Shown in pieces: positions 1-5,799 of a DNA stretch of 5,799 nt. Source of the DNA: Bacteroidota bacterium (lineage in GTDB: Bacteria; Bacteroidota; Bacteroidia; Chitinophagales; UBA10324); assembly GCA_003455275.1 (NCBI GenBank), contig DMRR01000022.1, positions 1 through 5,799 on the forward strand, written 5' to 3'. Both the position numbers and the translations under genes were made by a program. The notes beneath the pieces were generated by a model that had not been told where the DNA came from, did not search any database, and worked only from the letters and a program-made list of their open reading frames with translations. How positions within the stretch are numbered: position 1 is the first letter of the stretch; each line of letters opens with the position of its first letter.

Positions 1-420
1 GAGATTGACTGCCCGTATGGGGCATCGATGTTTGTTTCAAAAAATTTCATCAGCGAAGTTGGTGAGATGTGCGAAGACTATTTTTTATTTTATGAAGAAC
101 TGGACTGGGCAATCAGGGCAAAACAAAAAGGTAAGTCAGTTGGCGTTTGCCTCAATAGTATGGTGTTTCATAAACAAGGAAGATCTACAGGGAAAAAAAT
201 GGATAAGCAAGCTTCGCCTTTTATCAGCTGCCTGCATTCAAGAAACCTGTTATTTTTTTACCGCAAATTTTTTCCATCACTTTACCAGATTGCTCTTTTA
301 AGATTATTTGCAAAAGCAATGAGATCTTTTGCGAAAGGAAATACAGCAGACTTTAAAATAATTATGAAGGTGATTGCCGGATTTAAAAATTGTTCAGTGT
401 ATATTCAAAATGAGAAGTGA
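1..420 (+). CDS. Glycosyltransferase family 2, C-terminal part (5' end cut by window edge)
   Basis: The reading frame is open from base 1 to the TGA at 418-420, giving 139 residues of a longer protein. The visible part starts inside the GT-A catalytic domain. PYGASMFVS at residues 5-13 and the acidic run EDYFLFYEELDW at 25-36 match the region that in rhamnosyltransferase-like GT2 enzymes carries the ED(W) catalytic-base and acceptor-site motif (E33, D35, W36). The nucleotide-binding and DxD part would lie upstream of the window. The C-terminal half (about 75-139) is basic and aromatic, as in the membrane-associated tails of these enzymes. It would transfer a sugar from a nucleotide donor onto a lipid-linked glycan at the cytoplasmic face of the inner membrane. 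The internal ATG at 28 lies inside the conserved domain and is not the start. Family assignment is firm; donor and acceptor cannot be told. Confidence 0.88.
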   Translation, partial: EIDCPYGASMFVSKNFISEVGEMCEDYFLFYEELDWAIRAKQKGKSVGVCLNSMVFHKQGRSTGKKMDKQASPFISCLHSRNLLFFYRKFFPSLYQIALLRLFAKAMRSFAKGNTADFKIIMKVIAGFKNCSVYIQNEK

Positions 421-1744
421 AATGGAAACGGCTGCTGCAAATCAAAATTCCGCCTCAATGAATGAGGAAAGTACCCGGTTAAGATTAAATTTTTGGTTGA
501 TTGCCTTGCTCATTATTTCATTCGAAACTTTGGGCCGTTCTATTTTTCTTCCGTTGCTTGGCTGGTATGAGCCATTTGTTTACTTCGGGCTACTGATTTT
601 TTTCACTTTATTTTTTCTTAATAAGCTGGTAAAGCGACAGAATTTTAACTCACTTGAAATTTATTCAATACTGCTGATGGTTTTGCTCCCGCTTCAGTCT
701 GGAATCAGTTCATATTATTACTGGGGGCAGCCATTGATTTTTGGAATAGGCTCGCAACGCACATGGATATTTTCTTTAGTTGCTATTCTTCTTTTTTACC
801 AATTGCAAACACGGAAAATTACAGTTTACGAAATCAGGGATTCACTGCTCGCCAGCGCCTGGGGCTTACTGATTATTTTTTCATTGATCTATGTTTTTTT
901 CACTCCCAAAAGATCAACCGATGTTGGATACATCAGCTGCAATGATGTGAAGGGCGATTGCACTTATGCTTTCGATGTTATTTTTCTGTGCTTTGCTTTC
1001 ATTTATTATTTCATTTCGTTTGTCCGAAAAAACTCAATCCGCTATTTGATTTTTGCCTCTGCATTCCTGTTCTATATTTTTTTCCTGTACAACAAGCGTG
1101 CGCTTTCACTTTCATTGCTTGGAACTATGGGCTTATACTTTTTAATGAATGTTTCATTAAAGAAAATCATTTTTTACAGTGCACTATTTATTATTCTACT
1201 TACATCTTTAATTTCATTCCTGTACATTTTTAAGCCCGAAGTGATCACACACATGACGAATGCATATGGCGATGTGTTACAGGTAATTCAGGGCGAGCAA
1301 GTGCACGAAGCATCAGCTAACTCAAGAATCAAGAGTGTGGTAACTGTTGGACTTTTTTTGGCGGAGCACCCTAGTTCTGTAATATTCGGCAATGGCAATT
1401 GGAGCCAGAATTGGGCAGCGAGCCCTCAGTTGAGATATGGCAGATTTTACCCTTCGGATGTTGGTCTGCTGGGTTCGCTTCTTATTTATGGATTGTTGGG
1501 TATCATTCTGGTTCAATTCGAGTTTATCCTCTCCTATTGGTGGGCGCGGCAGGTGAAGGTTTACAGGAAAAATATTTTTTTTCAATCATGCCTCTTCTTC
1601 CTTTTATTTTTTTGGGTGAAAAGCATTCCTACCGGAGGAAGTTATTTTCAACCGGGACTGGGCATGCCGTTTACATTTCTCGCCGTCATTTATTTCTTTT
1701 TCTATATTGAAAAAAGAACGAACGAAAAATATTTACTCGGTTAA
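410..1744 (+). CDS. O-antigen polymerase/ligase-like polytopic membrane protein (Wzy/WaaL type)
   Basis: The protein has 444 residues and about 12 hydrophobic segments: roughly 28-50, 56-72, 82-99, 116-131, 147-165, 188-205, 212-226, 231-246, 252-274, 348-371, 390-404 and 419-433. The one long polar loop, about 275-347, lies before the last three segments. It contains SRIK near 305, AEHP, the turn FGNGN and then YPSDVGLLGSLLIYGLLG. That layout and the G-rich turn followed by SD.G.LG...YG..G are typical of the periplasmic loop of O-antigen polymerases and ligases. Such proteins join lipid-linked oligosaccharides, or move them onto an acceptor, on the outer face of the inner membrane. Sequence identity in this family is too low to separate polymerase from ligase. 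ATG 410 overlaps the upstream gene by 11 nt; ATG 422, one base after that stop, is an equally possible start (440 residues). A TTG at 374 is less likely. Confidence 0.75.
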   Translation: MRSEMETAAANQNSASMNEESTRLRLNFWLIALLIISFETLGRSIFLPLLGWYEPFVYFGLLIFFTLFFLNKLVKRQNFNSLEIYSILLMVLLPLQSGISSYYYWGQPLIFGIGSQRTWIFSLVAILLFYQLQTRKITVYEIRDSLLASAWGLLIIFSLIYVFFTPKRSTDVGYISCNDVKGDCTYAFDVIFLCFAFIYYFISFVRKNSIRYLIFASAFLFYIFFLYNKRALSLSLLGTMGLYFLMNVSLKKIIFYSALFIILLTSLISFLYIFKPEVITHMTNAYGDVLQVIQGEQVHEASANSRIKSVVTVGLFLAEHPSSVIFGNGNWSQNWAASPQLRYGRFYPSDVGLLGSLLIYGLLGIILVQFEFILSYWWARQVKVYRKNIFFQSCLFFLLFFWVKSIPTGGSYFQPGLGMPFTFLAVIYFFFYIEKRTNEKYLLG

Positions 1745-1752
1745 GCTGTGGC

Positions 1753-2631
1753 ATGAACGAAAATTATTTTCTTCCTGATTTTTTTATAGTGGGTGCTCCG
1801 AAAGCCGGAACCACCTCGCTTTATTATTACCTGGAACAACATCCTGATATTTTTATGTCGCCGGTCAAGGAGCCGAATTATTTTTCCTTCACTGAAATTG
1901 AAAAGCAAAATCTGTATTACACTGAAAAAGGAATATCGAATTGGGAAGATTATGTTGCACTCTTCCGGAACTCATCAGGAAAAAAGGCAAGGGGCGAAGC
2001 CAGTGTTTCTTATTTGTTTTACCCGGGCGTTGCAAAAAATATTTTCAATAAAATTCCGGAAGCCAGGATCATAATCATGCTTCGCAATCCAATTGACCGT
2101 GCATTCTCACACTATGAAATGGATTACCGACTCGGCTATGTCAAATCTTCTTTTAGTGAAATTGTATTTGACAAAAACAAAAATCATTTGCGCCAAATGC
2201 AGTTTCAGCAATATGTATTATTAGGAAATTATGCTGAACAGGTGAATCGTTACTTCGAGGTGTTTGGAAAGAAGAATGTTTTTGTCGTTCTGTTTGATGA
2301 TTTCAAGACCGATGCAGAAGGCGTGATAAAAAAACTCTATGAATTTCTGCAGGTTAATCCTGATTTCGAAAATGACACAGAAGAGAAACACAATATATCA
2401 GAACAACCAAGAAACAAATTATTGCTGGCACTTTACCGCACCAAGGCGATTAGAAAACTGATGAGGAAATTATTCCCGGCTTCAATAATTGCAGGAGTGA
2501 AAAAAATATTAATGACGAAAAAAAAATCCAGAAACCCCGAAGTGGTTTCATTTCTGCGGAACTATTATATGCCCGGGATTATTGAGCTCGAAAATATTTT
2601 GAATAGAAATCTGAAGAACTGGTATGAGTGA
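1753..2631 (+). CDS. PAPS-dependent sulfotransferase, glycan-sulfating type
   Basis: This is a 292-residue cytosolic-type sulfotransferase (Pfam Sulfotransfer family, related to the sulfotransferase domain of heparan sulfate NDST/HS3ST). The 5'-phosphosulfate loop is clear: VGAPKAGTTSLYYYL at 13-27, with K17, G19, T20 and T21. KEPNYF at 39-44 and GEASVSYL at 81-88 match the next conserved blocks. The 3'-phosphate site is IIIMLRNPIDRAFSHY at 106-121, with R111 and S119. HNISEQPR at 213-220 matches the PAPS-contacting loop near the C-terminus. Length is normal and no key residue is missing. There is no signal peptide or membrane segment, so it should act in the cytoplasm with PAPS as donor. It starts 8 nt after the membrane polymerase and overlaps the GT4 gene by 8 nt, so its substrate is probably the glycan or lipid-linked sugar made by this cluster. 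The exact acceptor is not readable from sequence. Confidence 0.92.
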   Translation: MNENYFLPDFFIVGAPKAGTTSLYYYLEQHPDIFMSPVKEPNYFSFTEIEKQNLYYTEKGISNWEDYVALFRNSSGKKARGEASVSYLFYPGVAKNIFNKIPEARIIIMLRNPIDRAFSHYEMDYRLGYVKSSFSEIVFDKNKNHLRQMQFQQYVLLGNYAEQVNRYFEVFGKKNVFVVLFDDFKTDAEGVIKKLYEFLQVNPDFENDTEEKHNISEQPRNKLLLALYRTKAIRKLMRKLFPASIIAGVKKILMTKKKSRNPEVVSFLRNYYMPGIIELENILNRNLKNWYE

Positions 2632-3805
2632 AATAGTAACCGCATTTGTTGAACCCATTGGCGGCCATCGTGGAAATGATTTTTATGATTTCGGATTATG
2701 CAAAGCCTTGAACGAGCAAGGAGTGAATGTAACATTTTTCACATGCGATGAAACAGACTTTGATGAAAAATTTTCATTCGGATTCGAAACCAAAAAATAT
2801 TTTAATCGCATCTACGGAAAAGCTCCGGTCATTTTGCGCGGCATTCGGTATTTGCGCGCTATTTTCAAAACTTTAAACGAGGCGAAAAAAAAGGGAGTGC
2901 AACTCGTGCATATGCACTTCTATCATTTTTCCAGGTTAGAATTATTCATGTTGCGACAGTTTAGGCGCCATGGATTTAAAGTGGTCGGAACTGTTCATGA
3001 TGTAGAGGATTTTCAGAAATTCGGAAGCGAAATCAATTCATCCAGGTATCTTCCGTTCGAAAAAAGATTAGACAGAATTATTGTTCACTCTGATTTTGCA
3101 AAGTCATCTCTTGAAAAATATTTCAAAGATTTTCCCGCCTCTCATATTCATAAAATTCCGCACGGAGATACCGATTTTCTTTTCACTGCTAATTGTTCGC
3201 GTGAAAAAGCGAGAGAGAAACTAAATCTTCCGGAACACCGTCAGCTGATTTTATTTTTCGGACAGATAAAAAAAGTGAAAGGGCTGGATGTGCTGCTTCA
3301 TGCTTTTGCTCAAATGCATAAAATCAATCCTGATGCGATGTTGCTGGTAGCAGGCCAACCGTGGAAAGTGGAAGAGAATGAATTTTTCTCACTAATCAGA
3401 CAACTGAACATAGGCCATAACTGTATCATGCGGCTCGAACATATACCAAGTGAACTTGTGCCGTATTATTTCCGTGCTTCCAATATTACTGTGCTTCCAT
3501 ACAGGAAAATTTATTCAAGTGGTGTGCTCATTCGGTCGCTTGATTATGGTGCTGCAATCGTTGCTTCCGACCTCGATGTTTTTAAAGCAGTCATTGCTGA
3601 TGGTGAAAACGGAATTCTTTTTCAGTCTGAAAATGCACATGATCTTTCTGGAAAAATGTTGCATTTATTGGCTGATGAATCTTTGCAGGAAAAATTACGG
3701 ACCAACGCAAAGCAAACAGCCGATGAAAAATTTTCGTGGAAACTCATTGGAGAAAAAGTTAAAGAGGTTTATAGTTTAGCGTTGAATGATGCCCCTCATA
3801 CCTAA
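2624..3805 (+). CDS. Glycosyltransferase family 4 (GT-B fold)
   Basis: The protein has 393 residues in the two-domain GT-B layout. The N-terminal acceptor domain (about 1-185) carries GGHRGNDFYDFGLCKAL at 13-29, VHMHFYHFSRLE at 95-106 and VGTVHDVEDF at 121-130. The C-terminal donor domain starts after IPHGDTDF (178-185) and shows FFGQIKKVKGLDVLLHAF at 211-228, with K216 and K219 in the usual diphosphate-binding positions, and LLVAGQP at 240-246. The GT4 EX7E region is divergent: S298 to A311 reads SSGVLIRSLDYGAA, with no glutamate at either normal position, and K321 stands where a Glu often precedes the dGxNG turn (326-330). The start ATG lies inside ATGAGTGA, which also holds the stop of the sulfotransferase gene, suggesting translational coupling. 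It probably transfers a sugar onto the growing lipid-linked glycan at the inner membrane; donor and linkage are unknown. Confidence 0.88.
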   Translation: MSEIVTAFVEPIGGHRGNDFYDFGLCKALNEQGVNVTFFTCDETDFDEKFSFGFETKKYFNRIYGKAPVILRGIRYLRAIFKTLNEAKKKGVQLVHMHFYHFSRLELFMLRQFRRHGFKVVGTVHDVEDFQKFGSEINSSRYLPFEKRLDRIIVHSDFAKSSLEKYFKDFPASHIHKIPHGDTDFLFTANCSREKAREKLNLPEHRQLILFFGQIKKVKGLDVLLHAFAQMHKINPDAMLLVAGQPWKVEENEFFSLIRQLNIGHNCIMRLEHIPSELVPYYFRASNITVLPYRKIYSSGVLIRSLDYGAAIVASDLDVFKAVIADGENGILFQSENAHDLSGKMLHLLADESLQEKLRTNAKQTADEKFSWKLIGEKVKEVYSLALNDAPHT

Positions 3806-3832
3806 TCCTTCTGCAAAGAAGAAAGGAAGGAT
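3805..3832 (+). repeat. Short inverted repeat after the GT4 stop codon
   Basis: ATCCTTC (3805-3811) is complementary to GAAGGAT (3826-3832), giving a 7-bp stem with a 14-nt purine-rich loop just after the GT4 stop. No T tract follows on the + strand, so it is not a convincing intrinsic terminator. It could be a weak RNA hairpin between GT4 and the SDR gene, or chance in a purine-rich spacer. Confidence 0.25.
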
Positions 3833-3858
3833 CTCCCAAAAATTGAATAAAGAAATTC

Positions 3859-4836
3859 ATGACTGAATCAACTGGAAATATTTTAATCACCGGCACTGCA
3901 GGAATGGTGGGTTCACACCTGCTCGAACATTTCAGCGCCACCACAAAGCGCGAATCACTCATCGGAACTTATCATTCTCCTACGATTCACCTCACCGATA
4001 TACTTGATTTGTGTGTGCCGGTTGAGTTGGATGTACGCGATGCTCAGGCTGTGAAAAAAATTGTTCATGAATTCAGGCCGGAAAAAATTTTTCACCTCGC
4101 GGCACAAAGCTTTCCAACTGTTAGCTGGAAAAAGCCGGTGGAAACAATGGACATCAATGCAAACGGAACTATCAATTTGTTTGAAGCAATTGTTTCACTC
4201 AAAAAAAATTCTGACTACAACCCGGCTGTGGTAGTTGCCTGCAGCAGTGCGGAGTACGGCGCTTCGCTCACTCCTGAAAATGTTCCGGTGAATGAAAATA
4301 CGGAATTGCTCCCTCTTCATCCGTATGGTGTGAGTAAGGTGGCGCAGGATTTACTCACTTACCAGTATTTCAAAAGCCATGGCATCAGAGGAATTCGTGC
4401 GCGCATTTTCAATACCACAGGCCCACGAAAAATAAATGATGCTGTAAGCGATTTCATTCAGAGGGCGCTGGATGTTGTGAATGGCAAGAGCGAAAAACTC
4501 AGAGTAGGAAACCTGAACACACAGCGCGCTATCACTGATGTACGCGATCTGGTGAGTGCGCTTGTGCTGCTTGCAGAAAAAGGAACAGCGGGCGAAGCCT
4601 ATAATATCAGCGGCGACAAAGTGTATAGAATGACACAGGTGATTGAAGTAATTGAAAAAATATTTAACCGGAAGTTTCTTATTGATGTGGATCAGGCACT
4701 CATGCGCCCCACAGACGAACCTATCATATTCGGCGATTCTTACAAGTTGAAAAAAGCTACCGGCTGGAAGCAGAAAATTTCATTGGAAGAAACTGTTGGC
4801 GACATGGTAAATTATCTGCGCAGGAAGGAACTGTAG
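3859..4836 (+). CDS. Extended SDR, probable GDP-6-deoxy-D-mannose reductase (or related GDP-mannose 4,6-dehydratase-like enzyme)
   Basis: This 325-residue NAD(P)-dependent extended short-chain dehydrogenase has a Rossmann motif GTAGMVG at 12-18, DVRD at 58-61, HLAAQSF at 79-85, the active-site serine region CSSAEYG at 128-134, and the catalytic pair Y156/K160 in YGVSK. The SWKKP motif (89-93), SPYAVSKVAQD-like HPYGVSKVAQDLL (154-166), RVGNLNTQRAITDVRD (215-230) and the C-terminal RPTDEPIIFGD...TGW pattern (283-303) fit the GDP-6-deoxy-D-mannose reductase (RMD) group. That enzyme reduces GDP-4-keto-6-deoxymannose to GDP-D-rhamnose. Length also fits RMD better than the longer GDP-mannose dehydratases (about 350-370), and A131 stands where those carry a catalytic Glu. 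An in-frame TGA at 3844-3846 rules out an upstream ATG. It follows GT4 by 53 nt and probably belongs to the same operon. The SDR call is certain; the substrate is likely but not proven. Confidence 0.85.
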   Translation: MTESTGNILITGTAGMVGSHLLEHFSATTKRESLIGTYHSPTIHLTDILDLCVPVELDVRDAQAVKKIVHEFRPEKIFHLAAQSFPTVSWKKPVETMDINANGTINLFEAIVSLKKNSDYNPAVVVACSSAEYGASLTPENVPVNENTELLPLHPYGVSKVAQDLLTYQYFKSHGIRGIRARIFNTTGPRKINDAVSDFIQRALDVVNGKSEKLRVGNLNTQRAITDVRDLVSALVLLAEKGTAGEAYNISGDKVYRMTQVIEVIEKIFNRKFLIDVDQALMRPTDEPIIFGDSYKLKKATGWKQKISLEETVGDMVNYLRRKEL

Positions 4837-4868
4837 TTAGCACTGAGTTCATTCTCCAATTACATTCG
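4837..4868 (+). promoter_or_regulatory. Weak Bacteroidota-type promoter candidate for the M13 peptidase gene
   Basis: TTAG at 4837-4840, then a 20-nt spacer, then TACATTCG at 4861-4868, resembles the Bacteroidota pattern TTTG-N19-TAnnTTTG, with one mismatch in each box. The -7-like box lies 18 nt before the ATG at 4887. The match is imperfect and could be chance, but the 50-nt gap and the change in gene function make a separate promoter here plausible. Confidence 0.22.
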
Positions 4869-4886
4869 TCCGCTCAAATTTTCGCA

Positions 4887-5799
4887 ATGAAAAATTTCAA
4901 ACACATCCTGCCCTTCCTTTCTTTAATTCTTTTTTCTTCTTCAATACTCACTTCTTGCAACAGTTCATCTGAACAAAATGAAAAGCATGAAGATGTAGTT
5001 GCTACTTACATGGACACTACCGTGAAACCCGGTGACGATTTTTTTAAATATGCGGTTGGCAACTGGGTGAAGAATCATCCTATCCCTGCCAGTGAAAATT
5101 CCTGGGGAATTTGGAAAGAAGTGGATGAAGAAACTTATGCCCGCATTCTTAATATTAATAAAGATGCCGCTGCGCAAACTGATGCACCAAAGGGAAGCAA
5201 CACACAAAAGATTGGCGACTTCTGGTTTACCGGTATGGATTCAGCCACTATTGAATCGCAAGGCATTTCAAAACTTCAGCCCGAACTTGATCGAATTAAT
5301 TCAATCACTGATTTGAATTCGCTCCTGTCTGTAATTGCACATGAAACTGTTATTGGCGCTGGTCCGCTTTTCTCCATGAACATTTATCAGGATGAAATGA
5401 ACAGCGAAAAGAACATGCTGCATTTCGAGCAAGGCGGCCTTGGACTTCCCAACCGCGATTATTACTTCGATCCATCTGCGCGCTTTGTTAATATCAGAAT
5501 TGAATATTTAAAGCATGTTGCCAAAATGCTGGTCTTATTAGGTGAAGATTCAGTAAGCGCAAAAGCACATGCACAAAATATGTTCAGGCTTGAAACTGAT
5601 TTGGCAAAAGCAAGCCGCAAACTCGAAGACCTTCGTGATCCGTATGCAAACTATAATAAATTGACAGTTGATGATTTTTCAAAAATTGCTCCGAGCATGA
5701 ATTGGAAAAATCTTTTCGAGCAGATGAACCTGAAAAATATTGACACAGTTATTGTTGGCCAACCGGAATTTTATAAGCAAGTTGAAGCGAGCATGAAGA
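4887..5799 (+). CDS. M13 family (neprilysin/PepO-like) metallopeptidase lipoprotein, N-terminal part (3' end cut by window edge)
   Basis: The frame is open from ATG 4887 to the window end (304 codons), so no stop is visible. Residues 1-24 form a lipoprotein signal: a basic start (MKNFKH), a hydrophobic core and a lipobox LTSC with C24 as the lipidated cysteine, followed by a polar Ser/Glu-rich linker. VKPGDDFFKYAVGNWVKNHP begins near residue 47 and is the hallmark start of the M13 N-terminal domain; IGDFWFTGMDS, the GLGLPNRDYYFD segment and YLKHVAKML follow in the usual order. Members of this family are about 670-700 residues, with the zinc motifs HExxH and ExxxD in the C-terminal third, so catalysis cannot be checked here. 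It should be an exported, membrane-anchored endopeptidase cleaving short peptides in the periplasm or at the cell surface. It has no evident link to the polysaccharide genes upstream and is probably a separate unit. Confidence 0.92.
   Translation, partial: MKNFKHILPFLSLILFSSSILTSCNSSSEQNEKHEDVVATYMDTTVKPGDDFFKYAVGNWVKNHPIPASENSWGIWKEVDEETYARILNINKDAAAQTDAPKGSNTQKIGDFWFTGMDSATIESQGISKLQPELDRINSITDLNSLLSVIAHETVIGAGPLFSMNIYQDEMNSEKNMLHFEQGGLGLPNRDYYFDPSARFVNIRIEYLKHVAKMLVLLGEDSVSAKAHAQNMFRLETDLAKASRKLEDLRDPYANYNKLTVDDFSKIAPSMNWKNLFEQMNLKNIDTVIVGQPEFYKQVEASMK

Noticed and set aside
5..301. Open frame on the + strand, 98 codons
   Set aside because: It is out of frame with the GT2 fragment, whose EELDW region lies in the same bases.
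374..409. TTG start extending the polymerase-like protein by 12 residues
   Set aside because: It would deepen the overlap with GT2 to 47 nt, uses a rare start codon, and adds residues with no family feature.
1322..1585. Open frame on the - strand, 87 codons
   Set aside because: It lies wholly inside the polymerase-like gene, antisense to its periplasmic loop, and shows no recognisable domain.
3805..3850. Intrinsic terminator after GT4
   Set aside because: The stem is only 7 bp with a 14-nt loop, and no T tract follows on the + strand.
3759..3962. Open frame on the - strand across the GT4/SDR junction
   Set aside because: It overlaps the well-supported SDR N-terminus, including its Rossmann motif, and has no domain of its own.
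4965..5207. Open frame on the - strand, 80 codons
   Set aside because: It is antisense to the M13 peptidase N-terminal domain, which has clear family motifs on the + strand.
5092..5316. Open frame on the + strand, 74 codons
   Set aside because: It is out of frame with the M13 peptidase, whose frame runs open through the same bases and carries conserved motifs.
1..5799. CRISPR array, tRNA, rRNA, insertion sequence or defence system
   Set aside because: No regularly spaced repeats, RNA-gene motifs, transposase or nuclease motifs were seen, and almost all bases are used by recognised genes.

Overview
The window looks like part of a Bacteroidota chromosome. It is AT-rich, with many A and T runs. 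Starts lack convincing Shine-Dalgarno sequences. The right-hand gene is a lipoprotein-type M13 peptidase of a kind common in that phylum. This is inferred from sequence character and gene families; no rRNA or other marker gene is present.

Bases 1-4836 form the end of a surface-polysaccharide biosynthesis cluster, all on the + strand. In order it holds: the C-terminal part of a family 2 glycosyltransferase (cut by the left edge); a polytopic membrane protein resembling O-antigen polymerases/ligases (Wzy/WaaL type); a PAPS-dependent sulfotransferase; a family 4 (GT-B) glycosyltransferase; and an extended SDR enzyme most like GDP-6-deoxy-D-mannose reductase. The first four are packed as one transcription unit, with an 11-nt (or 1-nt) junction, an 8-nt gap and an 8-nt ATGAGTGA overlap. 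The SDR gene follows after 53 nt and is probably co-transcribed.

Bases 4887-5799 hold the first 304 codons of an unrelated gene: an exported lipoprotein metallopeptidase of family M13 (neprilysin/PepO-like). Its catalytic HExxH region lies beyond the right edge. A weak Bacteroidota-style promoter candidate sits in the 50-nt gap before it, so the polysaccharide cluster probably ends at 4836.

Read together, the genes suggest that sugars are added by the GT2 and GT4 enzymes and that the SDR supplies a GDP-6-deoxyhexose such as GDP-D-rhamnose. The sulfotransferase would decorate the glycan (or its lipid-linked intermediate) with sulfate, and the membrane protein would polymerise or transfer the chain. 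A sulfated bacterial surface glycan is the most interesting possibility here. The families are all known; the combination and its product are inference. I saw no tRNA, rRNA, CRISPR array, insertion sequence or riboswitch. No gene-free stretch exceeds 53 bases.
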